From Rutpela maculata (taxonomy: Eukaryota > Arthropoda > Insecta > Coleoptera > Cerambycidae), in assembly GCA_936432065.2 (NCBI GenBank), contig OW386287.2, positions 79,673,804-79,737,803 of the forward strand: DNA of 64,000 bases, in the 5' to 3' direction. Below, piece after piece: positions 46,371-57,116 of the stretch. Position numbers and translations under genes: made by a program. Under the pieces are notes generated by a model. It ran no database searches. It worked only from the letters and a program-made list of their open reading frames with translations, and was not told the origin of the DNA. The first letter of the stretch is position 1. The number at the start of each line of letters is the position of its first letter.

Positions 46371-47120
46371 AAATGCCGCAACCAACATTTAGACAATAAT
46401 GTTATACTTAAATTAAAAAAAAATTGAATTGTAAAAAATGTTTAGAATTATTGTCAAATATGCACATTTTTGAAATATTTGCACTTGACTATTTTTCCTT
46501 ATACTCGTATACGTAATTTTTTGGGTTTATGGTCAGTTAAAAAATTAAATATTATTTTTTTACAATTCGGTTTATTAACCATCGTCAAAGACACTACAAT
46601 TTTATAAAAAGACAGAAATATTTTGTATGTATGGAATTAATTAATAACCAAGTAAATATTCAATAATAATCAGATAAGTTTTTCAGAACATGAAGTTTAA
46701 TTATATTTTTATACATTTGTACTCACTTTTTATATTCTGGAATGAAGACACTCAATAAAGCTGAACTAAATTGATAAAACACGAAGATACAGCTTTAAAA
46801 TATTTCATACAGCCACTAACAATAATTATCATTTAAATATTTGAGAAAATAAAACTAATAAAGCATGATTGCTGGGTGTTTGGGGTATTTTCTATTTGCT
46901 TTGGCCTGGTCAGTTTGATCGGCCGGAAATCAAAATGGCGCTTTATTTAAATATATTCAAGACCTAATATTAGGGTACATTTTAAGGAGATTTAGAGCTC
47001 TTGATCGGATGTCCGTTCTTAATCCCGATATTAGTCAACATAGTTAATGCCAAAATGGAACCTATTCAGAATAGCCCATTGACATCCATAAAAGGATATC
47101 CTGGGACGCACAGTGGCACG

Positions 47121-48910
47121 AATCGTGATTTTTTCGTTCAAAATTATCTAGATCACTTGTTTCGCAACCGATTGGGATAATTTTTTTTTTTTAATACTCG
47201 TTATTTAATTTCCAAAAAACGTAAGAGAGCCGATTTTTGAATTATGCTAACCAAAATTATTGAGCTTAGACAAAATGGCTATTTTTTTTATTTAAATCTT
47301 AATAAAATTTACAAATAAAAACTTTTTTCTTATCCAATTTACATGAATCTTGTTACTCGAGGGTTTTTGAGGTCGCTGATTACGAATCTGATATCCAAAT
47401 TGTCATAAACCAACCTACAAGATGGCGGAGTCAATGGGGGCTATAAAATGCTGAAAAATTATGAAAAATGAAATATTTCTGTTAAAGTTTATGCCGAGAA
47501 GTTTCGAATATTCCCGATAAGTTCTTTTAAGTTAAAATAGACTAAATTTTAAGTTCAAGGAAGAAATTCAAGATGGCGAATCCAATATGGCGGCTATAAG
47601 ATGGAAAAACTAACTTAAAAGTAAATTAAATGCATTAAGGTAAAGAGGCTATTCCTAAGAATTATTAAAAAAATGAAAAGGAACAAATTTTCTGAAATTT
47701 TCAAATATATCCAATATGGCTGCCATACATTAACTATTAATAATAAATATGAGCTTCAGTCCTCCATTAATTTAACATAACATTGAGTAAGTCATATTCC
47801 TATTTCTTTTTTTATCTGCTAATAATATTATTTAAATGTATTTAGGATAGTCAACAATTAAAAAAATTATCAACTCAGTTGAAGTATTAATATTATTTAA
47901 ACAACACAAATTAAACAAAGAAATTTAAGATTTAAATAATGACGAACAATTTTTGCCTAAGTTAGGTTTAAAGTTGAGTTAGGTTATGTTAGGTTTAATA
48001 TTTTTGTTTTAAAGTTCTTGGTGTTAAATATTTATTATATTATTGGCAGATAAAAAAAAAGAAATATTAATATGACCTACTTAAGGTTATGTTCAAAATT
48101 AATGTAATACTGAATCGCATATTTATGATTGATAATAATTAATGTATGGCAGCCATATTGGATATATTTGAAAATTTCAGGTAATTTGTTCCTTTTAAAA
48201 CTTTTTAATAATTCTTAGGAATAGCCGATTTAGTTTAATTAATGCATTTAATTTATTTTTGTTGCCGCCATATTGAATCCGCCATCCTGAATTTCTTCCT
48301 GCAACTAAAAATTTAGTCTATTTTAACTTAAAAGAACTTATCAGAAATGTTTCATCATTTTTTAGCATTTTATAGCCGCCATTAATTCCGTCATCTTGCG
48401 GGTTGGTTTATGGCAATTTGGATATCAGATTAGTAATCAGCTACCGCAAAAATCCCCCGAGTAACAAGATTTATGTACATTGGATAAGAAATTACGATCC
48501 GCCATCTTCAGTTTCTTCCTGAAACTTAAAATTTAGTCTATTTTAACTTAAAAGTACTTATCAGAAATATTCAAAACTTCTCGGCATAAACTTTAACAAA
48601 AATAGTTCACATTTCATAATTTTTTAGCATTTTATAGCCGCCATTAATTCCGCCATGTTGCAGGTTGGTTTATGACAATTTGGATATCAGATTCGTAATA
48701 AGATATCTCAAAAACCCCGAATAACAAAATTTATGTAAATGGTTAAGAAAAAAGTTTTTATTTCTTAGTTTTATTAAGATTTAGCATAATTAAAAAATCG
48801 GCTCTCTTACGTTTTTTCGCAATTAAATAACGAGTATTTTAAACAAAAAATTATCCCAATCGGTTGCGAAACAAGCGCTCTAAATAATTTTGAATGAAAA
48901 AATCACGATT
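47121..48910. repeat. Foldback element with long inverted arms (about 800 bp each)
   Basis: The ends AATCGTGATTTTTTCGTTCA (47121) and TGAATGAAAAAATCACGATT (48891-48910) pair. The arms go on pairing through TTGTTTCGCAACCGATTGGG, AACGTAAGAGAGCCGATTTT, CTGATATCCAAATTGTCATA, TTAAGTTAAAATAGACTAAA and TATGGCTGCCATACATTAA. The centre is near 47980. The right arm carries a duplicated block (48280-48480 and 48490-48720), so the arms differ in length. No coding signal is seen. Confidence 0.88.
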
Positions 48911-49193
48911 ATGTACTAAAATGGGCTGTCTTGAGGACGTCCTAAAATAGGATATCCTAAAAGGTATATCCATTTCTCTAATTATTCTACTTACTGGGAT
49001 ATCTAGGTACGTCAATTTGTCATCCCGTATCCCGATTGTGCTGTATGGATATTTAATGGCGAAATTAAATTTTAAAAATCTCATTCGAAAACGATTAAAT
49101 CTATGTGATAGTTTATTTATTTCCTTCGTAGCTAAAATTATGGTTAACGGCGCGTGATCAATTAATAGCTAATCTGGAGCCAAGTATGAATTA

Positions 49194-49533
49194 AGGCGCA
49201 GTTATACGGCGCGTGATTAGGCGAGCCTGGCTCGGCGAGTCACGAAACACGCGCTGTGTGACATAGGCAATTTGGCATGGCTTGCGACTCGGGAGACGTT
49301 GCTCGCGTCGGCTCGCGTCTTCCATCTAGTTGTCGGTAACTGCGCCTGAAGATCAGTCATCAGTCGATCCATGCAGTTTTGACGAGCCTACAATCCACAA
49401 CCCCACACGAAATCTGCATTGGTCACGCGCCGTATTGACACATCTGGCTCGCTATCCGTTACACGGCGCGTGGTTTGTCGAACCACGCACCAGGTTCGTG
49501 GATCGGCGAACCACGCGCCGTGTAACTGCGCCT
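49194..49533. mobile_element. Harbinger-like MITE, 340 bp, TTA duplication
   Basis: The ends AGGCGCAGTTATACGGCGCG and CGCGCCGTGTAACTGCGCCT pair. TTA flanks both sides (49191-49193, 49534-49536), the target type of PIF/Harbinger elements. It is GC-rich compared with its surroundings, with internal repeats of CGGCGCGTGRTT and GGCGAACCACGC. Frames in it are incidental. Confidence 0.85.
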
Positions 49534-49536
49534 TTA

Positions 49537-50528
49537 TTATTCTAGTCTTTGACAAGCCCACGTGACCACATGGGCATGCTACCTTCGCATGCTGTTAGAG
49601 TGCGTTAAGGATTTATCACACGCTATGAGAAATGTATAGTTAGCAGTGTATTGTAGTAGAAAAACATAATTTTATTCGATTTCAAACTTAAGAGAATTTG
49701 TTTAAATTCAAATCGAAAAATTCAGGCAATGCCAAGTATAGAACTTTTTAAAAAGCTTATTACAGATAAAATATATAACGCAAAATCAAACTAAGATGAA
49801 AGAAAGAATTCATAATAAACTACATAAAAAAAGTAAAAACCTCAAAAGAAATATAAACAATAATTTGTACTTCGGGACCGTCGTGTATCACAGTTATTTC
49901 TTGGCTCTTGAGATTCTTCTCGCTCGCCTTTAGGAATTCCACCTTTATAAATAATATTAGAAACAGTGTTTATTCGGTTTCCTTAATATTTACAGGACTT
50001 AGAAAAAGCGTATCGCATACTTGATCTCTTATTTTATTTGCTCTTCTGGGAAGGGCAAAATAAAATTACATGGTTTTTGGTACGTTGGGTAGGTCTAGAT
50101 CTGTCCTTAGCAATTATTGACATGTCGCAAAAAAGTTGTAATTCTGAGAATGTAATAAATTTGTTTCGTATTAATTTCCACGAATTACTGTAATATCAGG
50201 TGTCATTTTCAATTTTAGACATCACGGTCATGATATAAATATACAGTGTGTCCCCGGATGGGACACCGCACTCTTGTAAATTTTCTTATTGTTGATTTGG
50301 CGAGAAAAGTCATTCTTTATAAAAAGTTTCGCTGCCTTAGGAAGTCATCAATGGTTGTCAAACTTATCAAAAGCTATACAGGGTGTTCTAAAACTTAGAA
50401 ATTATGAAATGGACCTATTGCAGAGTAATCTTTTTTCACTTTTTTGGAACAATTTGTTCCAAATCGACAAAAAGCCGAAGCACGCAGTTAGTTGCAATAT
50501 AACAAAAACCTCTTTTCTACGAAGGCGT
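49537..50528. other. Spacer with an isolated mariner-type end
   Basis: CAGTGTGTCCCCGGATGGGA at 50244 follows TA and resembles a mariner terminus. ACAGGGTGTTCTAAAAC at about 50377 is another. No gene was recognised. Confidence 0.4.
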
Positions 50529-51737
50529 AGAAGGGCCACCAAACTTTATTTTTTATTTTTCCGGATTGTAAGTCGGAAGTTCCGAGTTACAAGTCAGAAA
50601 AATATAATTCCGAGTTCTAACTAGGAATTTCCGAGTTCTAAGTCGGAATTTCCTTGTTACAAGTCAGAAAAATATAATTCCGACTTCTAACTAAGAACTT
50701 CCGAGTTCTAAGTCGGAATTTCCGAGTTACAAGTCAGAAAAATATAATTCCGACTTCTAACTAGGAATTTCCGAGTTGTAAATCAGAATTTTTTATATAA
50801 GACTTCAGGCGTTGCCGACTGGGAATACCTTTTTGCAATCAAAATAAGAAATATGTAGGCTGTGCACTTAACCTCAGTGACACCAAGTAAAAATGAAGCT
50901 CGAGCAAGATGTAAATCAAATAGGTATTCGCAGTCGGGCCATTCCCCTCTGTAACTGTAACTTCTACACATTATTATTAACAAAGTTCTGTATAGTGTAC
51001 TGTGTTGTATAGGTATATATTGTGCATGGCGAATGATAATTGAAAATTATTAAATATTTGGTTGAAGGAAAAAAATTGTATGCGGTGTTCTAACCCTAGA
51101 AAATGTCGCATTTATGTTCATGACAATAAGAGCCAGTATTTCATATAGGCATCCAGTGTGTCATGACTCTTCTATATAGGTTGTATAATTATGTGACACC
51201 ACCTGCGACATAAAACCTCATTGAGCACCACACTAAATGATCATTTCAAAAGATTGTACACTTAGTATACAAGGGTTACGAAGCGATAGATTCAAAAAAC
51301 GCAGAGTTGAACAACTAACCCAAGTGAATAAATATAAAAAAAGAGGAACAATGGCTGTCAAAATTACCACAGAAGAACGCAGAGGTGGTTCAAAAAGCAT
51401 TAATAACAATAAAAATAACATTGTTAGTACCATTAGATCACCCCTGCATTTTTCTGCGACAGTTTTGACAGCCAGTTTTCCTCTGCCACTTAACGGTTAA
51501 TCAATTATCTTATATTTCCTTCTTGTATAAAATTACAAATCGTTCGTCATCGGCTCTATTTACTTGGGAAATATTCAGGAAGAATTAAAAGAAATTATAT
51601 TTAAGTAAATATCACACTTTATTAATAAATATCCTGACACAAAAAAAGAATAGTAGGTACCACTGTAGGTAGCTGTCACGTGTACTGAAGAAGAAATAAG
51701 TAATTTGTTTATACGGTAGATAGGTATACTTATTTGT

Positions 51738-52071
51738 TTAATTATTATAGGCAAATAAATGTTTATCGCTTCTTAGCACTTGATACAACTTGACTGCATG
51801 GTACAGATCATTTTTATGAGAAATATTGTTTTCGATCATTAACATATTACATAAATTATAAAAATCTTCATCACGAGAATATTTGTGAAATGTACAATTT
51901 GCACTCAAGACGTCGAAAGCAAAAGTTGGAACTTCTATAAGGTAACTTCTTGTTTCATACAATGGAGACATTTCAAACATTATGCATGGCCTACCAGTAG
52001 GGGAGTTTACTGTTTCTTGATGTCCGTATTTTATGAACATTCCATTGTAATACTACTTGATCTAGGTCTTT
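51738..52071 (-). pseudogene. Exon 3 of integrase-like transposase (C-terminus)
   Basis: The acceptor TTTTTTATTTTAG (minus strand) ends at 52072. The exon then reads KDLDQVVLQWNVHKIRTSRN. A frame change near 52025 leads to SPTGRPCIMFEMSPLYETRS and a Cys-containing end (TFAFDVLSANCTF, FYNLCNMLMIEN, YHAVKLYQVLRSD), stop at 51738. The order 'DL..VV..WN.H.IR.SRN...P.GRP..M', then 'LY....YL', is that of the C-terminal part of multicopy integrase-core proteins of fish and insects. It joins exon 2 in phase 0. One frameshift and one stop make it non-functional. Confidence 0.75.
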
Positions 52072-52878
52072 CTAAAATAAAAAATATGTATTTTGAAAAA
52101 TTACCAAAAATATTAGGTAAATATCAAATAATTATAATAACTTTGAAACGAATTATTTTTCGAAAAAAAAGTTATTTCTCATTTTCTGTTTAAAATCACT
52201 TTATCTACCACTCCATTGTCCATAGTTTCAATTTTGGTAATTCTTAATGCACGCATAATTTACAGGGATATTGGTTCAAAATTTTTGGCAATTTTTCAAT
52301 GAAAACTCATGACTATGAAATTTGAAAGTATCGATGACAGTGGGTAGTAGAAAAAGTGAATTTGAATAGAAAATGAAGAATGACTTTTTCGAAATATACC
52401 TAATTCATTTCCAAGTGATTAATTTATTTAACATTTGGAAAATTTAATTTTAGCGGGGCCGAGATTCTAAAACATGCTGATCAATAATTTTTCAGTAAAT
52501 AATGTCCAATATGACTTCTCGAAAAATCAAGCCTTTTATTCTTAATAAAAAATGGCAATGACTGAAACAAGTTTAGTTTTACTCAAAAAAGATATAGTAA
52601 AGGTCTTTGATACCGATCCAAATTTTGTTGAAATTGGATGACTAACAAACAACTACGAAAGGTATTACGGTGAAAAGTGACGGGACACACTGTATATAGA
52701 AACTTCTTTGTTGAGCATTTCATAGGATCAATTTTATATATAGAGGCACTTTGTCGATTTCAGCACTGTACGCGAGATAAATGCGTAGACGAGGTATATG
52801 CTAAAAAACATACAAAATCTGCTACTGTTCCTATACTTTCACTATAATTATTTGGTCACCTCGTATTGAATCACTTAC

Positions 52879-53204
52879 CTGCACAAAGTCCATAAAACCA
52901 TACTGTATAAGAGATTTGTCCAAAAATGATCCGTCAAAAAGATCGTCATCTTTCAACATTTGAAATAAATTCATCCAAGACTGAGCATTATGTTTACGAA
53001 GTATACCCCACCAAGCTTCGATTTTTTGGTTATGACAACTTTATCCATAGAGAAACGGTGGTTTACTGGAAGGTGACTGAATAAAAAGTGCAACTCCTTT
53101 TGAAATGTTTCAACCACTGCATTTTCTGGACACATATCATATCTCATACTATCAGGGCATCCTTCTACCATCTTTAAACTATCTAAATAATAGCCGGCGA
53201 TTAC
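52879..53204 (-). pseudogene. Exon 2 of integrase-like transposase (catalytic core)
   Basis: The acceptor TTTATAG lies at about 53205-53206, and the donor GTAAGT follows 52879. It reads VIAGYYLDSLKMVEGCPDSM and RYDMCPENAVVETFQKELHF. A frame change near 53050 leads to NQKIEAWWGILRKHNAQSW, MNLFQMLKDDDLF and FLDKSLIQYGFMDFVQ. RxDMGTEN...ANQRIEAWWxxLR is the usual wording in this family; here the GT of GTEN reads CP. The Asp and the Glu of IEAWW are likely the second and third acidic catalytic residues. Exon phases agree with exons 1 and 3. Confidence 0.8.
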
Positions 53205-53763
53205 CTATAAATGAAAATGAACTATTACTATTTGTCAGAAGCGAGTCATATGATCATTTTCTGATGATGTGCTGGTTTATGTTTCAACATTCGTGAGTCT
53301 ATTTTTTGATGCTCATTTTAATTCACTTTTGGCATTTATTTATACAAACTGCGATACTTTATTATAAATACGTCACTTAAAAAAAATTATATTATATAAA
53401 TATAATAATAAGTCGAATTATATCTAGGTAAAGCAGTACACGCCCTTTTTGGGAAGAAGTGAAAAACTATCTTTTGTTAGACTTTAGTGCCTATAATTAT
53501 GTGACAAAATTCGGATAATAGTGGACTTAATTATAAGTATATAGGGATGTTTCTTGAAAGCAAAGATTTAAAAGAAAAGTCATTTGTTTTGATGTAAATA
53601 AATATGTTTTAGTCTGAAATCACTTCTGCCTAAAAATGCGCGTGCTCTACCTTTCTCATTTTAAAACTTACACAAAATTCACAATTTCCATCATATGAAA
53701 CCCAACCTACCATCGTACCTACTATAATACTTCTAAATTCCTTTTGTATTTACTTATACTTAC

Positions 53764-54334
53764 CTTCGAATTGCTGGATGTGAAACCGGAACGAAGCCAA
53801 ATAATGTGTCTGGAAAACCCATCAACGCAACCATTTATGCAAATTCCGTATGGTTTCAACTTATCGTGTGAGTCCATGTGCCACAAATAATTTGGTCCTT
53901 TGTTATATTATTGCCTTCTTTGCAATCGTTTTCTTTTACGAGTCTCCATTCCCACAGGGTTTAAATACCATAATAATTCCCGTACTATATCCTGAGTAAC
54001 CACTAAATTATTCTGTAAACATTTGAAATGAAACCATCTATAGCTATGTAACTGTGAAGATTTCTCTATTTCTCCTTGCATACTTTACAACTTCTTCTAT
54101 TCTAGAATAATTTTTCTTCCTGTACAAGTGGAGGTTTTCCAAAATTCTTTTTAGTGTACGATGTGAAATAGGCCTTTTTTGGAATACATGAAAAAAAGCA
54201 AGTATTTCTTTTTGCTGAAATCCCAGTGAAAAGTATTCCTGTACCAAATCCTCAGCGCTTCTTTCCTTAATTTGTACCAATTTGCTTTTTATTTTTAACT
54301 TCCTACCAACAGCGGTGTAATATATCAATAACAA
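53764..54334 (-). pseudogene. Exon 1 of integrase-like transposase (N-terminal and first catalytic Asp)
   Basis: It opens with a helix-turn-helix-like region (EDLVQEYFSLGFQQKEILAF then ISHRTLKRILENLHLYRKK). A frameshift near 54065 leads to SYRWFHFKCLQNNLVVTQDI and VRELLWYLNPVGMETRKRKR, then a TAA after LQRRQ near 53910. PNYLWHMDSHDKLKPYGICI and NGCVDGFSRHIIWLRSGFTS follow, then the donor GTAAGT after 53764. WHMDSHDKLKPYG carries the first acidic residue of the integrase fold. The true start codon was not identified; the frame opens near 54334. Confidence 0.82.
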
Positions 54335-54742
54335 ATATTTAACGATGAATCGCCCATATTCTACTCTTATGACGAATAATTGTCAACTACTTAATCACTT
54401 AATACCTAAAACAACACATGTAACGACTACTGAACTACCAGTTATAACTGAAATGACATTTTTCCGACTTGTAAGTAGGAAGTTCCGACTTAGAACTCGG
54501 AAATTTCTACTTAGAAGTCAGAATTATATTCTTCTGACTTGTAACTCAGAAATTCCGACTTAGAACTCAAAAATTCCTACTTGGAAGTGAAAATTGTATT
54601 TTTCTTACTTGTAACTCGGAAATTTCGACTTAGAACTCGAGAATTCCTACTTAGAAGTTGGAATTATATTTTTCCGACTTGTAACTCGGAAATTCCGACT
54701 TACAATTCAGAAAAATAAAAAAAAAATTTTGGTGGCCCTTCA

Positions 54743-56205
54743 GTAAAAAATAGCATTTTATTATTTTATTCCCTAAAAAAACACTAACTAACTAACTTGA
54801 GAGCTATTCAACATAGAGACCTCCCACTAGTACTACAAGATTTTCCTAATAATTTTCTAAGTAAATGAAAAAAAATTGTGAATATAAATGTTATTTTTTA
54901 TTGAAGAGACTTTTCTTAATTTGCAACTAAAATCCGTGTTTAAGCTTTCAGTCAATTTCGCAACATTTTCCAAGAAAATAAAAATATAGGTCGCTTAAGG
55001 AAAATTTCATAATTTTTTTATACCTCAAAATAAGATTTTTGGACAATTCTCTATACTCGAAGTCTTGTGATTTGAAAATAATACTTTTGTCACTAATACT
55101 TATTGGATGATTATGAATATAAAATTTAGTGTTGTAATGTAATGTATGTAAAAGTTGCAATATTTTGTGAAATTTTATAGCGACCAATGTAATAAAACTG
55201 AAATGATATAGCTACGATATAAAATGATTACTCGATTTTATTTAATATGTCTACAGTCATAAAACAACTACCGAGATGAATTTATTTATTATTTCCCATC
55301 CATGGTACATTAGAACAAAGTTTCTGGATACACGTAGATCTGAAACAAGTAAAATGTTAAAATTTTACTATCATGTAAAGATAGACTACATCGATGTAAG
55401 TTGAAACATTAGAAAGCTACGTGAGATTAATTAATTAACTTAATTAACAAAAGGCTTCTCGACAAACTACTCTTTCAAATAAATCTGAAACTAGCCCAAC
55501 TAGCACCAAAGTAACAATAACTGAGATAGGAACTTTGAATGAGTAACCATTACGAATCCGTCACCAAATTTACGACTTTAATGTATAAATAACTTCATTT
55601 GACATATCGTTGCCCCAAGGTTTTTACCACTAGTGGTTACTTTAGAGCTATGTGACTTCTACGTAGCTTTCCCGGTGCATAGGGACGCCTTAGTTACCAG
55701 TAGGACGACCTTCAAAGTTGCAGTCACTTTCAAGTAGCTTTAATAGTTGCCGCGGTGTTCTGGAAACTTTCACCATGCGTTTAAAGTCGTGGAACTTATA
55801 AGTAAAATTTATCAATGTTAATGACGTTGCCTCTATCTGCGGAACTGAATTTCACCGTGCACGTCTGCTACGAAGGGCGATCACCTCTTAAATCCACACG
55901 TAGCAAATTGCACCATCTAGTTCCCAATGTTGACCATAGATAAGAAAGGAGGCGACAATGAGAGGAATAGGAATATTCCATGTTCCACGTCAAAACTAAC
56001 ATAACATAGCCTATACAGTTTGTCCTTGTCTTGTGACTTTTATATTTTCCAAATTTGGGTTATTCACCATTTTAAAATAATAATATACTTTTTTGCGCTG
56101 AATTTCATACATTTATCCACCATTCCCTTTTGGCACACTCTCTGCCGAACACCCTGTATATGTAAAAGTACAAAGTGGCTTCATAATATCAATTAATGTT
56201 CTAAA
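54743..56205. other. AT-rich spacer, no gene seen
   Basis: Nothing recognisable, apart from a mariner-type end (GAACACCCTGTATATG) near 56147 without a clear partner. Confidence 0.4.
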
Positions 56206-56393
56206 ATGACTGGTAAGAGTAAAAGATAATATTCAGTGCCTCAGTGCAGTGCATATTGTTCAAAAACCAGTTTTCCTAAAGACAAAAAAACTTTGTAGTA
56301 AGTGGATAATAGCTTTAAAAAATTGAAAAACCACCTAGCAAATATATGTGTGTGTAGCCAACATTTTCTACATGTTAATTTTTTTACTAGTAA
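56206..56393 (+). pseudogene. Decayed THAP zinc-finger domain
   Basis: Starting at ATG 56206 it reads MTGKSKR, stop, YSVPQCSAYCSKTSFPKDKK. Frame changes then give IALK, KIEKPPSKYMCV and finally CVCSQHFLHVNFF, followed by a donor-like ACTAGTAAG. The order VPxCSxYxx...FPKDK...KW...CSxHF..xxF is the THAP C2CH domain of P-element-like transposases and host proteins. There are at least two stops and two frame changes. It is not the same sequence as the THAP-type exon at 25342. Confidence 0.65.
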
Positions 56394-57116
56394 GTTACTT
56401 ATACTTTTATCTGCATTTATAAGTAACATGTTACGTATAATATGTAGTTTCAAAGTACCTATAATAATGATCTCTTGAATTGGAATTTGTTTCACTTAAC
56501 ATAATTTGATAGATGGTTTTCCAAATTTTAAAGCTATTGTCCACTTATTGCGAAGTGCTCTATCTTCTGAAAATGTGCATTGACACGTAGGATTCATTTG
56601 AACCTTACCGAACTTCGGGATAGAAATTCTTCAACTTTAATCATTTAAAACCGTTTAAAGCAACAGTACACTTCCTGAAATATTAAAGTTTAGTCTCCTG
56701 GCTGTTAGAGAATAAATATTTGAGATCATATTTCAGGTTATCATTTTTGGAATTTTTGAGGCAATATTGTGATCCTTGCCCCATAATATCTCGCTTAATC
56801 CGCGAGTACATTACGTATTTTCTTAGGTGATTTTCCCAAAAATTACTAACCCTTGGAAAAAAGTTTCGAATAAAAAATTACCACCATCCTTTCTTTCTCT
56901 CCAATATACTTACTATCTACTTCAAAAGACAAAAAAGTTTCTCGTTTGCTGTGTTTACCTTCGCAAATTCTCACATTTTATAGAGCATAGAAAAAAATTC
57001 ATATTTTCTACACTTATTGAAATTTAACGTTCATTTTGTTAACAAATATGTAATAATAACAAGGTTTAAAAATTTGGGACAATTCATTGTTGCATTTTTG
57101 AATTATGCTTTATTTT
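56394..57116. other. AT-rich spacer
   Basis: No gene or repeat was recognised. Confidence 0.4.

Larger units (their letters stand above)
45806..49035. mobile_element. About 3.2-kb insertion in gypsy RNase H, with nested palindromes
   Basis: It separates FNFAIKY (ending about 49040) from YVPDKSFRM (from about 45815), two pieces of one conserved RNase H/tether block. Its outer ends share CA(A/G)CACAA (CACAACACAAGG at 45803; complement of TTGTGCTG at 49036). GGACGTCC and GGATATCC phrases recur near both ends (45950-46080; 48935-48975). Inside are a palindromic MITE (46110-46370) and a foldback (47121-48910). No transposase is seen and the exact ends are uncertain. Confidence 0.65.
43555..49170 (-). 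pseudogene. Decayed gypsy-type pol (RNase H to integrase C-terminus), split by two insertions
   Basis: Minus-strand pieces occur in correct order. 49150-49040 is RNase H (IDHAPLTIILATK, RFRMRFLKFNFAIKY). 45815-45750 is its end (YVPDKSFRMPDALLK). About 45560-45480 is the integrase zinc region (IIIPNSIRKLYLKHIHDGHF). About 45370-45300 is IPERPWSIIGADLAEY with KTYLV. 44270-44080 is the catalytic core (EAIIKDVFSHHGITNVVRSD, NG, stop, QFTSYEFKQFVNKYGFKW). 43865-43570 is the C-terminal part (KSPAKLIYEKSLTNRGP, MKPLKEGDRVWIV, RSYFVETEKNSF). Stops and frame changes are many, so this copy is old. Insertions lie at 44292-45266 and about 45806-49035. It resembles K02A2.6-like gypsy pol. Confidence 0.82.
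50529..54742. mobile_element. TIR DNA transposon, about 4.2 kb, with integrase-like (DDE) transposase gene
   Basis: The ends GAAGGGCCACCAAACTTTAT (50529) and AAAATTTTGGTGGCCCTTC (ending 54742) pair. Both are followed inward by about 250 bp of roughly 70-bp tandem units built from AAGTCGGAATTTCCGAGTT and CAAGTCAGAAAAATATAATT (50560-50790; inverted at 54465-54705). Between them is a three-exon minus-strand transposase gene (54334-51738). The TIR carrying tandem subunits and an intron-bearing integrase-fold protein recall IS3EU-type transposons, but that assignment is only an inference. Confidence 0.78.

Noticed and set aside
49330..49545. 71-codon frame in the GC-rich block
   Set aside because: It lies inside a MITE with clear terminal repeats, and its sequence follows the MITE subrepeats.
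51233..51500. Overlapping frames between the integrase-type gene and its left terminus
   Set aside because: No family motif is present. The transposase C-terminus already ends at 51738.
50244..52692. Possible mariner-type element with CAGTGTGTCCC ends at 50244 and 52692
   Set aside because: The ends pair over only 11 bp. The span would cross the left terminus and an intron of the integrase-type element, so they are more likely ends of separate insertions.
50377..56160. ACAGGGTGTTC at 50377 and GAACACCCTGTA at 56147 as one element
   Set aside because: This phrase is a very common mariner-type end in insects. The span crosses unrelated units and no target or arm similarity supports pairing.
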